Shown piece after piece: positions 1 through 8,627 of a DNA stretch of 64,000 nt. The notes under the pieces were generated by a model. That model was given only the letters and a program-made list of their open reading frames with translations. It was not told where the DNA came from and searched no databases. Source of the DNA: Planctomycetota bacterium (GTDB taxonomy: Bacteria; Planctomycetota; Planctomycetia; Gemmatales; Gemmataceae); NCBI GenBank assembly GCA_016873225.1, contig VGXS01000019.1, positions 1 through 64,000 on the forward strand, given 5' to 3'. Each line of letters opens with the position of its first letter. Within the stretch, counting starts at the first letter, position 1. The position numbers were made by a program, and so were the translations under genes.

Positions 1-2
1 CT

Positions 3-389
3 GGGATCGTGGCCCCGATGCTGCTTGACGGGCCCATCAACGGCGCTTCATTCAAGGCTTATGTCGAACAGGTGCTGGCCCCGGTGATCAGGCCAGGTGA
101 CTTGGTGGTCCTTGACAACCTGTCCTCCCACAAGACGGCGATGGTCAGGAAGACACTGGAGGACTACGGGATCAGGACCAGGTACCTGCCTCCCTACAGC
201 CCGGATCTCAACCCGATTGAAAACGCGTTCTCAAAACTCAAGGGATTGGTCGAGTCGGCGGGGAAGCGGACCATCGCCGGCCTCTGGGATGTTGTCGGAC
301 AACTCATTGACCAATTCTCGTCCGAAGAATGCTCCAATTACTTCAGGCATTGCGGATATGATAGTAAACCTATTTGCAAAGCGCTCTAA
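3..389 (+). CDS. IS630-family transposase, C-terminal part (5' end outside window)
   Basis: This is the C-terminal part of a DDE transposase of the IS630/Tc1-mariner type, which catalyses cut-and-paste transposition, usually into TA dinucleotides. The frame is open to the window edge; a GTG at position 9 is an internal codon, not a convincing start. The second catalytic Asp is seen in VVLDNLSSHK and the third acidic residue in SPDLNPIENAFSKLK, a hallmark of the family. The first Asp and the helix-turn-helix ORF would lie upstream. The stop is at 387-389. The following AT-rich stretch (390-559) has no gene and may contain the element's right end, but the inverted repeat cannot be confirmed without the left end. 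The nearest gene downstream is the broken gldA. Confidence 0.9.
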   Translation, partial: GIVAPMLLDGPINGASFKAYVEQVLAPVIRPGDLVVLDNLSSHKTAMVRKTLEDYGIRTRYLPPYSPDLNPIENAFSKLKGLVESAGKRTIAGLWDVVGQLIDQFSSEECSNYFRHCGYDSKPICKAL

Positions 390-559
390 AAGAATGATGG
401 CGGGTGCCTGGGTCTTGAGCAGCTGAGTCATTTGAAGGTTGTCCTAATAATATATTTAATATGCAATTTTATCGGCCTTATAGATTCAACTGATCCATTT
501 GAAACCGGTCCAAGCGCCGAATTGAAAGTCAAGAAGGGTGTGGACGGCTTACACAACTC

Positions 560-1666
560 TCACAGGCTTCTTTTCCAAGCCCGGCCGATGGCGTCGGCGG
601 CGCGAATCGCGTCCGAAACCATTCCGGCCGTCACCTCGAATGGCTCGTTGTGGATCGTCTCCTCCCTGGCGGTGGCCCGCTGGGCGATCAACCCGAGTTC
701 AGCCGGAGTGACGCCAGCCAAACCGATCTCCGACAAGGTCACCGGCAGGCCGACGGTCGTGGCGAAACCAAGCACCCTTTCCACGACGGAACGAGCCTGG
801 CCTTCCATGACCAATTGGCACAACAGGCCGAAGGCGACCTTTTCCCCATGCAGAAAATCGTGCGTTCCTCGCGCCGTCGTCAGCCCGTTGTGGATGGCAT
901 GGGCGGCAGCCAGGCCCGATGATTCAAACCCGATGCCCGAAAGCAGGGTGTTGGCCTCCACAAGCCGCTCAAGCGCGGGAGTCACCACCTTGGCTTTCAC
1001 GGCCTCCAGGGCATCGGCGCCATCCTCGAGCAGGGTGCGGTAGCATGCCTCGGCCAAGGTGAGGGCGGTTTGGGTGGAAAGTCCGCCGCGCATGTTCCTG
1101 ACCCGGCCATCGGCGTAGGTCTTGGCCTCGAACCATGTGGCCAGGGCGTCGCCCATGCCGGCCACCAGCAACCGGGGAGGCCCCTGGGCGATGACACGGG
1201 TATCCACCAGCACCAGGTCGGGATTCCGCCTGTAGATCCGGAACAACTCGACAACCCCGGCCTAGGAGTAGATCACCGAGAGAGCGCTGCAAGGCGCGTC
1301 GCTGGAAGCCACGGTGGGACAGCAAATCACCGGAAGCCTGAGATCGGCCGCCGCCGCGCGTGCCGCGTCAAGGACCTTCCCTCCGCCGGAACCCACGATC
1401 ACCCCGGCCTTGAAAGCGCCGGCGCGATCCTTGATCCGCTCGATTTCCGCGACGGTGCATTCCCCTCCGAACGGGTGAACCTCATGGGTGATTCCCGCTT
1501 CGGCGAATGAAGCCTTCCAGACCTCAGTAAGCATGCGGGCGGGGGAACGACCGGCCACGACAAGGGCGGGCCCATCAAGGCCCAGCGTCACCATCTCCGC
1601 TCCAAGCCGCGCCGTGGCATCCTGCCCTTGGGTGTACCGGCTTGGTGAGCAGAAAACCGAGAGCAT
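560..1666 (-). pseudogene. gldA: Glycerol dehydrogenase (GldA-like), interrupted by one in-frame TAG
   Basis: The frame is collinear with iron/zinc-type glycerol dehydrogenase (EC 1.1.1.6, glycerol to dihydroxyacetone with NAD). It spans 368 sense positions from ATG 1664-1666, the E. coli GldA length. The NAD-binding GSGGGKVLD and TVASSDAPCSALSVIY motifs precede the break. The three expected metal ligands follow it: Asp in GMGDALATWFEA, His in AAAHAIHNGL and His in LHGEKVAFG. A TAG codon at 1262-1264 falls just after SVIYS, where homologues have an acidic residue, and the reading frame continues without a shift. The next gene, fusA, ends in TAG, so TAG is a normal stop here. This is a nonsense mutation or a base-call error; GAG to TAG is a single G-to-T change. 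The gene lies 25 bp after fusA on the same strand. Confidence 0.85.
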
Positions 1667-1691
1667 GGCGAATCCTCCGCGCAGAAGCGGC

Positions 1692-3893
1692 CTAGAACTC
1701 GGGGTTGAGCATCTTCTGGAGCACATCCTCGGGAGCGGGGGCGTAGGCGTAAGGCTCCATGGTGCTGCTGGCCCTGCCCTTGGAAAGGCTGCGGATCTTG
1801 TCGGCGTAGTCGAAAAGGCGCGCCATCGGCACAAGCGCCTCGACGACGCGAAGCTTGCCCCTGATGATGATGTCGCGGATCTCGGCGTGGCGGGAATTGA
1901 GGTCGCCGGTGATCGGCCCGAGATATTCCTCCGGCGTGGAGACCTCCACCTTCATCACCGGTTCCAGCAAAAGGATGTTCGAGCGCAGGGCCTTGGCCAC
2001 GGCGTCGGCCGCCGCCACACCGAAGGCGACATCCGTCGAGGTTTCCTGGTCGTGGTCGCCCTTGAGAAGCGTGGCTGAAACGCCCATCACGGGGTATCCC
2101 AGTTCGCCCGATTGCAGGGCCGAACGCAGTCCCTCCACGGCGGCGGACTCGAACGCCTCGGGAATGACATCAGGCTTGAGGGTCGAGCGCACGCGCACCA
2201 GTTCAGGGCCCGTCACGGCCTTGGCCTGCTGCTTGCCACCCTTGCCTTTCTTGGCCGTTTCCGGCTCAGCTTCAGGGGCGGAGGCGCCTTCGCGGGAATA
2301 CTCGCCCAGCGGGATCGGCTCGAAAGCCACCTTCACCTTGCCGAATATCTGCCCGCCCCCGACAATTCTCTGGCACTCACCTTCCACCTCCCGCGCTTCC
2401 CTCAGGGTCTCGCGGTAGCTGACTCGGGGCTTGCCGACCCTGATCCGGAGGTTGAAGTCGCGCTCCATGCGGTGGCGCTTGATCTCCAGGTGCAGCGTGC
2501 CCATGCCGGACATCAGGGTCTGGCCCGTTTCTGGATCGGCCTTCACATTGAATGTGGGATCTTCCCGGCGGAGGATCTCGAGCACATCGGCCAGCTTCTG
2601 CTTGTCGCCGCCCGACTCGGGCTCAACCGACTGGCTGACCACCGACTCGGCGAACCGTATCCGTTCGAGCACGATGGGATGGGCGGTGTCGCACAGCGTG
2701 TCGCCCGTCACGGCCTCCTTGAGGCCGATGACGGCGACGATGTCGCCGGCCTGGGCTTCCTCAAGCTCGTCACGACGCGAGGGATCGGCCTCGGTGTGGT
2801 AGATCTTGGTCACGAGTTCCTTCGTGTCCCGCGTGGCGTTGAGGGCGCGGGTTCCCGACTTCAAGACCCCCGAATACACCCTGACGAACGCCAGTTCGCC
2901 GTGTGAATCGGCCACGATCTTGAAGATGAGTCCGGCGAACGGCTCCTTCGGGTCGGTCTTCCGGGTCTCCTCGCGGTCCTTCCTCTTGGGGCTGGTTCCC
3001 GTCACCGCCGGTCGGTCGAGCGGGCAGGGAAGGTAGGAGATCACCGCGTCCAGCAGCAGTTGGATGCCGATGTGCTCACGGCCCGATCCGCAGAGCACCG
3101 GTTGCAGCCTGCGGGCCAGCGTCGCCCGGCGCAGCATCAGGCGCACCTTGGCGGGATCGGGTTCTCCTCCCTCGAGGATCGTCGTGGTGATCAAATCCTC
3201 GGGATCCTCCTCGGTGAGGATGTCGAAAAGGGCGGCGCGCCTGGAGGCGACCTCACCGGCCATCGCCTCGGGAACCGGCTCGTGGATGATCGTCTTGCCG
3301 AAGTCCTTGGGGTTGAACCTGACCAGCTTCTGGTCGATCAGGTCGATCACGGCCTCGAACGGATGGCTGGAATCGCTGGCGCCGCCGGCGCCGACGGGAA
3401 TCACCACCGGCACGGGACGCCCCTCAAGCCTTTCCCGTATCTCGCCCACGGCATTGTCGAAATTGGCCCCGACGACATCCATCTTGTTGATGAACGCCAT
3501 GCGGGGTACCTGGTACCTGTCGGCCTGCCGCCAGACCGTTTCCGACTGGGCCTCCACCCCCTTCTGGGCGTCGAAAACCACGACGCACCCGTCGAGCACT
3601 CGCAGGCTCCTCTCGACCTCGGCGGTGAAGTCGACATGGCCGGGCGTGTCGATGAGGTTGATGATGGAATCCTTCCACCGGAGCGGTATGCAGGCGGAAT
3701 AGATGGTGATCCCGCGTTCCTGCTCCTCCTGGTCGTAGTCGGTCGTGGTGTTGCCGCTGTCGACCGCGCCAAGGCGATGGATGGCGCCGGAGTAATAGAG
3801 GATGTGTTCGGTGGTTGTTGTCTTGCCCGCGTCGATATGCGCGATGATGCCCAGGTTGCGGACCTTGCGGAGGTCGAGGGAGGACTTGGCCAT
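1692..3893 (-). CDS. fusA: Translation elongation factor G, planctomycete type with domain IV insert
   Basis: EF-G is the GTPase that drives tRNA-mRNA translocation and, with RRF, ribosome recycling. In this 733-residue protein G1 is AHIDAGKTT (residues 18-26), the switch I region contains EERGITIYSA-type sequence (about 57-68), G3 is DTPGH (82-86) and G4 is NKMD (136-139). Domains II to V follow, ending in an EF-G C-terminus at about residues 640-733. Two features are unusual. A low-complexity Glu/Ala then Lys/Gly/Gln-rich segment at about residues 532-566 interrupts domain IV. The domain IV tip reads GDHDQETST, so an ungapped alignment puts Asp where E. coli has His583. The gene is third in a str operon (rpsL-rpsG-fusA) and is not followed by tuf. 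A bacterial EF-G paralogue role cannot be excluded, but the operon position argues for the main factor. Confidence 0.95.
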   Translation of the reverse strand: MAKSSLDLRKVRNLGIIAHIDAGKTTTTEHILYYSGAIHRLGAVDSGNTTTDYDQEEQERGITIYSACIPLRWKDSIINLIDTPGHVDFTAEVERSLRVLDGCVVVFDAQKGVEAQSETVWRQADRYQVPRMAFINKMDVVGANFDNAVGEIRERLEGRPVPVVIPVGAGGASDSSHPFEAVIDLIDQKLVRFNPKDFGKTIIHEPVPEAMAGEVASRRAALFDILTEEDPEDLITTTILEGGEPDPAKVRLMLRRATLARRLQPVLCGSGREHIGIQLLLDAVISYLPCPLDRPAVTGTSPKRKDREETRKTDPKEPFAGLIFKIVADSHGELAFVRVYSGVLKSGTRALNATRDTKELVTKIYHTEADPSRRDELEEAQAGDIVAVIGLKEAVTGDTLCDTAHPIVLERIRFAESVVSQSVEPESGGDKQKLADVLEILRREDPTFNVKADPETGQTLMSGMGTLHLEIKRHRMERDFNLRIRVGKPRVSYRETLREAREVEGECQRIVGGGQIFGKVKVAFEPIPLGEYSREGASAPEAEPETAKKGKGGKQQAKAVTGPELVRVRSTLKPDVIPEAFESAAVEGLRSALQSGELGYPVMGVSATLLKGDHDQETSTDVAFGVAAADAVAKALRSNILLLEPVMKVEVSTPEEYLGPITGDLNSRHAEIRDIIIRGKLRVVEALVPMARLFDYADKIRSLSKGRASSTMEPYAYAPAPEDVLQKMLNPEF

Positions 3894-3928
3894 GGCCAGG
3901 CTCCGTAGCCTTGTGTGAAAACAAAATC

Positions 3929-3964
3929 AGCCGGCTTTGCCCGCGCGCGCGGGAAAGGCCGGCT
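3929..3964 (-). terminator. Strong hairpin plus T-rich tract between rpsG and fusA (attenuator-like)
   Basis: Two 17-nt arms (3929-3945 and 3948-3964) pair with a single G-A mismatch and one G-U. Read on the minus strand, the hairpin is followed at once by GATTTTGTTTTC. This is the layout of an intrinsic terminator, yet it sits inside the str operon upstream of fusA. It may reduce fusA transcription relative to the two ribosomal protein genes, or act as a processing site. Confidence 0.6.
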
Positions 3965-3985
3965 GGGCCGCGATCGGTGGCGGCG

Positions 3986-4456
3986 TCACCAGGCGAAGTG
4001 GCTGAACGCCTTGTTGGCCTCGGCCATCTTGATCGTCTGCTCGCGCTTGGCCACGGCCTCGCCTTCACGGCGGAAGGCGGCCATGAGCTCCTCGGCGAGG
4101 CGGATGAACATCGGCCGGCCGCTCTTGCCGCGGCAGGCGGTGATGATCCAGCGGATCGAAAGGCTCTGCTGGCGAACCTTGTTCACCTGCATCGGAACTT
4201 GGTAGTTGGCGCCGCCGACCCGCTTGCTGCGAACTTCAACCGCTGGCTTCACATTCTCGATGGCCACGGTGAAGACCTCGAGCGGGTCGATCCCGGGCAT
4301 GCGGTTTTCGATCATGTCCATCGCGTTGTAGAAGATGCGGGTAGCGGTCGACTTCTTGCCGTCGTTCATCAGGCAGTTGACGAACTTGCTGACCAGCTTG
4401 CTGCCGAACCGTGGGTCGGGCATCAGCTTGTCGGCGCTGGCGGTTCTCTTGCTCAT
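3986..4456 (-). CDS. rpsG: 30S ribosomal protein S7
   Basis: S7 is the primary binder of the 3' major domain of 16S rRNA, nucleates the 30S head and contacts E-site tRNA and mRNA. The 156-residue length is standard. The conserved blocks are all present: [15 protein letters not shown] near the N-terminus, the central [12 protein letters not shown] beta-ribbon region, and the C-terminal helix with [18 protein letters not shown]. The gene lies 37 bp after rpsL. In E. coli this intercistronic region is the S7 autoregulatory site; no equivalent structure was verified here. A terminator-like hairpin follows before fusA. Confidence 0.98.
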   Translation of the reverse strand: MSKRTASADKLMPDPRFGSKLVSKFVNCLMNDGKKSTATRIFYNAMDMIENRMPGIDPLEVFTVAIENVKPAVEVRSKRVGGANYQVPMQVNKVRQQSLSIRWIITACRGKSGRPMFIRLAEELMAAFRREGEAVAKREQTIKMAEANKAFSHFAW

Positions 4457-4493
4457 GTGTTCTCACTCGCTCCGATTGTGCTTCCACCGCGGC

Positions 4494-4871
4494 TTACTTG
4501 CCCTTCTCACGCTTGGCGCCGTACTTCGACCGGGCCTGCTTGCGATCCTGGACCGCCTGGCTGTCGAGCGCGCCGCGGACGATGTGGTAGCGCACGCCGG
4601 GAAGGTCGCGCACGCGGCCGCCGCGCACGAGCACGATGCTGTGCTCCTGGAGGTTGTGGCCTTCGCCGGGGATGTAGGCGGTGACTTCGATGCCATTGGT
4701 GAGCCTGACGCGGGCGATCTTCCGGATGGCCGAGTTCGGCTTTTTCGGAGTCATCGTCTTGACCTGAGTGCAAACACCCTTCTTCTGGGGGCATCCCAGA
4801 AGGGCCGGGTGCTTGGGCTTGCTGCGCTGGACCACGCGGGGCTTGCGCACGAGCTGGTTGATTGTCGGCAT
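4494..4871 (-). CDS. rpsL: 30S ribosomal protein S12 with natural Arg at position 88
   Basis: S12 lies at the 30S-50S interface near the decoding centre and controls translational accuracy. The 125-residue protein has the TPKKPNSA loop with Lys43 intact. The second accuracy loop reads [13 protein letters not shown], so residue 88 (E. coli numbering including Met1) is Arg instead of the usual Lys. The DNA (GTG CGC GAC on the minus strand) confirms it. The neighbouring Asp89, the site of beta-methylthiolation in many bacteria, is kept. A GGTGA ribosome-binding site precedes the ATG. This is the first gene of the str operon, and its promoter should lie in 4872-4996; no clear hexamers were seen. 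Confidence 0.98.
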   Translation of the reverse strand: MPTINQLVRKPRVVQRSKPKHPALLGCPQKKGVCTQVKTMTPKKPNSAIRKIARVRLTNGIEVTAYIPGEGHNLQEHSIVLVRGGRVRDLPGVRYHIVRGALDSQAVQDRKQARSKYGAKREKGK

Positions 4872-4996
4872 GATGCCAGGTCACCTGAATCCGTGGGAGT
4901 TCCGAGGAAGCCCGCATCGCCGGCTTCGCAAGAAACTATGGTAACCGTGGACCCATGGGGGGTCAAGTTGGGGGAACTGTCTCCACGAGGTGTGCC

Positions 4997-6550
4997 GTGC
5001 CTGGAATGTTCGCCCTGGCGGGTTTGTTGGCGGCGGTTGCCTTGTGCGCCGCCCTGTTGTCGGCCGGATGGTGCCTTTGGAGGCATTTCACCCATATAGG
5101 CCGCCCGGAATACCAATGGGCGCTCGCCGCCCTGGCGCATGAGAAGCAGCTGCAAAGCCGTCTCAGCGCCTCACATGCGGAGCTCGCCCTCGCCGCGTCG
5201 GCCATGGCCGCCAAAACGGGAGACGCCTGGGCCACTGCCGCCGCCAAGGCCTGGGATCTGGTGGCGGTTGACGAACTTTCGCGTGAGGACAACATCGGCC
5301 CCGCCACCGTGGAGATGCTGCGCGGCGCCGGAATGCGGAAGGCCAGGGATGTCGAGGGCCATTGGCAGCTGCAATCGATCCCCGGAATCGGGCCCGCGCG
5401 CGCGGGACACCTCCGCCTCGCGCTGCTCCGCTGCAAGGCCAAGGCACTCTCCGGCCTCCTCGGCGCCACCTCCGGCCCCGGACTCGAGGCGCGCCGCCAG
5501 GAGGAGGGTTGGCGTGCCCAATACGAGGCCCTGGCCGACAAGGCCGACACGACCGCCATCGACAAGGACATCGCCCGCCTGCTTCCGGTATTCGCGCTGG
5601 CCCGCTGGTACTGGTGGAGGGTGATGCTTTCCGCGGGGTCTCCCCCCGTCCTGCCCCAGGGTATCGCGGAGTTCCAACCGAACGCCTCCCGTCCCGGCCG
5701 GCCCCCCATCCCCGCCCCAGCCCCGGCCAGGCCATCACCTCCATCCCCGGCGCTGCCGATTCCCGCCCCGGTTCCGCCACAGCCTTCGGAAGTGAGGGTG
5801 TCGCTTCCCAAGCCCGCGTCCATCCCCGCGCCTGCCCCCGTTCCGAAAGCGGAACCAGCCTCCAGGCCCTCGCCACCATCCGCCGAGGAGGTGTTCGAAA
5901 TCACCGCCCGTTTGGTGGCGGCCGCGGGCTTCGCCGACGGCCGGTTTGTCGACAGCGAAAAACAGGAGGCCTTGACCCAACTCAAGGCGCTGTTCGGTTC
6001 CCTGCCCGGGATCGCCGCGCGGATCGACCCGTGGGTGGATTCGGCCGAGCGGGAATCGCTCGACGACCTGTGGATGGACATCGAACGGCTGGACATGGAA
6101 CAAAGGCGCTCCGCCTACCGCGCCTGCTGCCGGGTGATGGATGCCGCCGGAACCCGCAATGCCCGCGAGGTGCAGTTCCTGCAGGATTTGCAACGCGGCC
6201 TCGGACTGGCGGCCGCCACGGTCCCGGCGCGGACTGAACCGGTCGTCCCCGGGACGATGGATGTCGAGGCGGCGCGGGCCATGCTGGAAATCGATCCATT
6301 GGCATCCATCGATATGGATCTGGTAAGGCGCCAAAACCGCCTTCTGCTCGAGAGGATCGACGCCGTCAGGCCGGGAACGCTCGGACCCGAGATCGAGGCG
6401 ATGCTGAAAACCCGCCGCGAGCTTGTCTCCATGGCCGCGACACGACTCGCCGAATCGCTGGGCCAGCCACTCGAGGCTCCCGCGGCCCGGGAAGCCGCCT
6501 CATCGGATCCCCGCCACAACCCCGACCTGGACGCGGCGCTCGGCTTGTGA
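4997..6550 (+). CDS. Membrane-anchored protein with HhH motif, Pro-rich linker and TerB-like region
   Basis: Function unknown. One N-terminal transmembrane helix (FALAGLLAAVALCAALLSAGW) is followed by a coiled region. A helix-hairpin-helix-type motif, IPGIGPARAGHL, lies at about residues 135-150 and resembles DNA-binding HhH units. A Pro/Ala-rich linker spans about residues 230-300. A helical acidic segment around FADGRFVDSEKQEAL resembles TerB/DjlA-N folds. The start is uncertain: GTG 4997 has GAGG six bases upstream, while ATG 5006 and ATG 4955 lack a good ribosome-binding site. The gene runs divergently from rpsL across a short gap. The HhH and TerB assignments are pattern-based and would need a profile search. 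Confidence 0.75.
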   Translation: MPGMFALAGLLAAVALCAALLSAGWCLWRHFTHIGRPEYQWALAALAHEKQLQSRLSASHAELALAASAMAAKTGDAWATAAAKAWDLVAVDELSREDNIGPATVEMLRGAGMRKARDVEGHWQLQSIPGIGPARAGHLRLALLRCKAKALSGLLGATSGPGLEARRQEEGWRAQYEALADKADTTAIDKDIARLLPVFALARWYWWRVMLSAGSPPVLPQGIAEFQPNASRPGRPPIPAPAPARPSPPSPALPIPAPVPPQPSEVRVSLPKPASIPAPAPVPKAEPASRPSPPSAEEVFEITARLVAAAGFADGRFVDSEKQEALTQLKALFGSLPGIAARIDPWVDSAERESLDDLWMDIERLDMEQRRSAYRACCRVMDAAGTRNAREVQFLQDLQRGLGLAAATVPARTEPVVPGTMDVEAARAMLEIDPLASIDMDLVRRQNRLLLERIDAVRPGTLGPEIEAMLKTRRELVSMAATRLAESLGQPLEAPAAREAASSDPRHNPDLDAALGL

Positions 6551-6560
6551 GTGATGCCGC

Positions 6561-6824
6561 CTAGTCGTCCACCACATCATCCAGGGGAGACATCGCCACG
6601 ATCTCCCGGCGGAAGAGAATCAGCTTGCGCCGGTTCCGCTTGATCCCCGTCGACTTGCTGGCGGCGACATAATTTTCCCGGGATGTGTCCGTGTCGCGAA
6701 GGTCGTGAAGGTCGGCGTTTTTCAGCTCGAGGTAATCGGCGTGGATGCCAATCAGGGTTCCCAGGCACACATATTTGCTGCGGAGGTCGATTACAACCTT
6801 CTGGCCCACGAGCGATTCCATCAT
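6561..6824 (-). CDS. Small conserved protein (87 aa), LSm-like beta fold suspected
   Basis: The 87-residue protein begins MMESLVGQKVVIDL and ends in an acidic DDVVDD. The spacing of VVIDLRSKYVCLGTLIGIHADYLELKNAD fits a small Sm-like beta barrel (V-x-L-x...G-x-L-x-G...ADYLEL). A basic patch (KRNRRKLILFRREIV) follows. Two adjacent ATG codons occur, and AAGGGG upstream of 6824 favours this start over the longer open frame. It is divergent from rnd with an 80-bp shared gap, so an RNA-related role is plausible but unproven. Not a recognisable Hfq. Confidence 0.65.
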   Translation of the reverse strand: MMESLVGQKVVIDLRSKYVCLGTLIGIHADYLELKNADLHDLRDTDTSRENYVAASKSTGIKRNRRKLILFRREIVAMSPLDDVVDD

Positions 6825-6903
6825 GCCGGTGCCCCTTGCGCCCCATTGTCCAGCCAGTAGTCTGCATGGGATCCATATCCGCGCCAAGGCTCCCGAGACC
6901 ACC

Positions 6904-8124
6904 ATGTCCCCTCCCGGCAAGGCTCTCCCCGAGCGGGTCATTGTCAATCCGGCCGAATTTTCCACCCTCATCGACGAATTGCGAGGCGTGGAACAATTTG
7001 CCTTCGACACCGAGTTCGTCGGCGAGGACACCTACATCCCCGTGCTCTGCCTCATCCAGGTGGCGACGCGCCAGGCGCTCTACCTGGTGGATCCGATCGC
7101 CCTTCTGGATGTGATGCCATTCTGGCGGATCGTGGCCGACCCGGCCAAGACGGTGGTCGTGCATGGAGGGCGCGAGGAGATCAGGCTTTGCCGGCAGTGG
7201 GCGGGCAAGGCGCCCGGAAACCTGATCGACCTTCAAGTCTCCGCTGGCCTGCTTGGCATGGGCTTTCCCACCGGCATGGCGGCGATCGTGCAGTCGGTAC
7301 TCGGGCACCGGCTCAACAAGTCGGAAACCCTCACCGAATGGCGCGCCCGGCCGCTCACCGCGGCGCAGACCCGTTATGCCTTCGACGATGTCAGGCACCT
7401 GCTCGAGGTGAATGACATCCTTTCCTCCCGAATCGGGGAACTGGGACGAGGGGAATGGGCCAGGGAGGAATATGCCCGGTTCATCGACATGACCGACCCT
7501 GAGGTCACCGGCGGCCGGGAAGAGCGTTGGCGCCGGGTGAAAGGCTCCAATCACCTCGAACCGAGGCAACTCAACACCCTGAGGTCGCTGTTCGCCTGGC
7601 GCGAGGCCCGGGCCCATGAGGCCAACCGCCCCGCCCGCGTCATGATGCGCGACGACCTCATGGTGGAAGTGGCGAAAAGGCATCCGGCTAGGCCGGGAGA
7701 CCTGCAGATGATCCGCGGCCTGTCGAAGAAGGAGGTCGACGGGATCCTCGCCGCCGTCGCGGAAGCCGACCGTGTTCCGGCGTCTGACTGGCCCGAGGCC
7801 TATGAACGGGACCAGGAGGCGCCGCATGTGCAGGCGCTTTCCGGCCTGTTGCAGACGGTGTTCAACTCGCTTTGCGCCGAAATGAGGCTGGCCCCCGGCC
7901 TGACCTGCACCATGGGGGAAATCAGGGACCTTCTCCGGGCACGACTCACCGGCGACGAGTCACCCACCGATGGGCTGCTCAGTCGTGGCTGGCGTCGCGA
8001 CCATGTGCTACCCCGGTTGCTGGATGTGCTCGATGGCCGGGTGGCGTTCCGCCTGGACCTCAAATCCGACAGGCACCTCTCCTGGTTTGAAGCCGGGGAG
8101 CTGAATTCCCGCCCTGCTGGTTGA
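6904..8124 (+). CDS. rnd: Ribonuclease D (DEDD 3'-5' exonuclease with HRDC domain)
   Basis: RNase D trims tRNA and other structured RNA 3' ends using two metal ions. The DEDD residues are visible: FDTEFV (Exo I) near residue 31, the Exo II region around VVHGGREEI, and YAFDDVRHLL (Exo III, DEDDy type). The C-terminal half contains HRDC-like helical units, including LNTLRSLFAWREARAHEANRPA and VMMRDDLMVEVAKRHP. The start at ATG 6904 removes an unconserved N-terminal extension that would overlap the divergent 87-residue gene; the ribosome-binding site is weak. Length 406 residues, close to bacterial RNase D. Confidence 0.93.
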   Translation: MSPPGKALPERVIVNPAEFSTLIDELRGVEQFAFDTEFVGEDTYIPVLCLIQVATRQALYLVDPIALLDVMPFWRIVADPAKTVVVHGGREEIRLCRQWAGKAPGNLIDLQVSAGLLGMGFPTGMAAIVQSVLGHRLNKSETLTEWRARPLTAAQTRYAFDDVRHLLEVNDILSSRIGELGRGEWAREEYARFIDMTDPEVTGGREERWRRVKGSNHLEPRQLNTLRSLFAWREARAHEANRPARVMMRDDLMVEVAKRHPARPGDLQMIRGLSKKEVDGILAAVAEADRVPASDWPEAYERDQEAPHVQALSGLLQTVFNSLCAEMRLAPGLTCTMGEIRDLLRARLTGDESPTDGLLSRGWRRDHVLPRLLDVLDGRVAFRLDLKSDRHLSWFEAGELNSRPAG

Positions 8125-8156
8125 CAATCCGCTCCGCGGCCTGTCACGATGAATTC

Positions 8157-8627
8157 ATGGCATCATCAAGGCATAATCACCGCAACGGCGCGGGACCGGT
8201 GGCGCGGGCGCTTCTGGCCCTTGTCGCCTGCCTGCAACTGGCCGGCGGCCTGGTGGTTCCCGTGGCCGTGACAGGTCCGGCCGACCGGGCGGCCGCCAAG
8301 GTATGCCCGTGCGCCCCCGAGGATCGCCCCGTTCCATGCTGCTGCGGGACAAGTTGCTGCCCAACCACCGATGATGGTGGCGACCCGCAACCTCAACCCG
8401 CCAAGGAGGATCAGCAACCCCGACTGATCCTAGTTCCCGCGCTCGCCGTCAAGGCCTGCCATGCCGGTGACGGTGGCGTTTCCGCCTCCGCTGATTCCGG
8501 TCCTCTTTTTATTGAGGCCACTTCCCAACTGATACTTGCCTCAGCGCCCGTAACCCAAGCCTCGGCGCGTTCAACCCTGCCTGTATCAAGGTCCGATTCC
8601 CCCGCCTCACCGCCGCCCCGTTCCTGA
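8157..8627 (+). CDS. Cys-rich secreted protein of unknown function
   Basis: Unrecognised 156-residue protein. An N-terminal hydrophobic segment (ARALLALVACLQLAGGLVV) looks like a signal peptide. A compact cysteine cluster, CPCAPEDRPVPCCCGTSCC, follows at about residues 50-68 and could bind metal or form disulfides. The rest is Pro/Ser/Ala-rich and low complexity. Start ATG 8157 places the signal peptide at the N-terminus; an overlapping ATG at 8149 is in another frame. It lies between rnd and the DUF1559 gene, both on the same strand. No terminator was recognised in the gap after it. Confidence 0.65.
   Translation: MASSRHNHRNGAGPVARALLALVACLQLAGGLVVPVAVTGPADRAAAKVCPCAPEDRPVPCCCGTSCCPTTDDGGDPQPQPAKEDQQPRLILVPALAVKACHAGDGGVSASADSGPLFIEATSQLILASAPVTQASARSTLPVSRSDSPASPPPRS

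Noticed and set aside
390-559. Terminal inverted repeat of the IS630 element
   Set aside because: The opposite end is outside the window, so the repeat cannot be identified.
1262-1264. TAG recoded as an amino acid (e.g. pyrrolysine)
   Set aside because: fusA and other genes end in TAG, no pylT/pylS is visible, and GldA has no known need for a special residue there.
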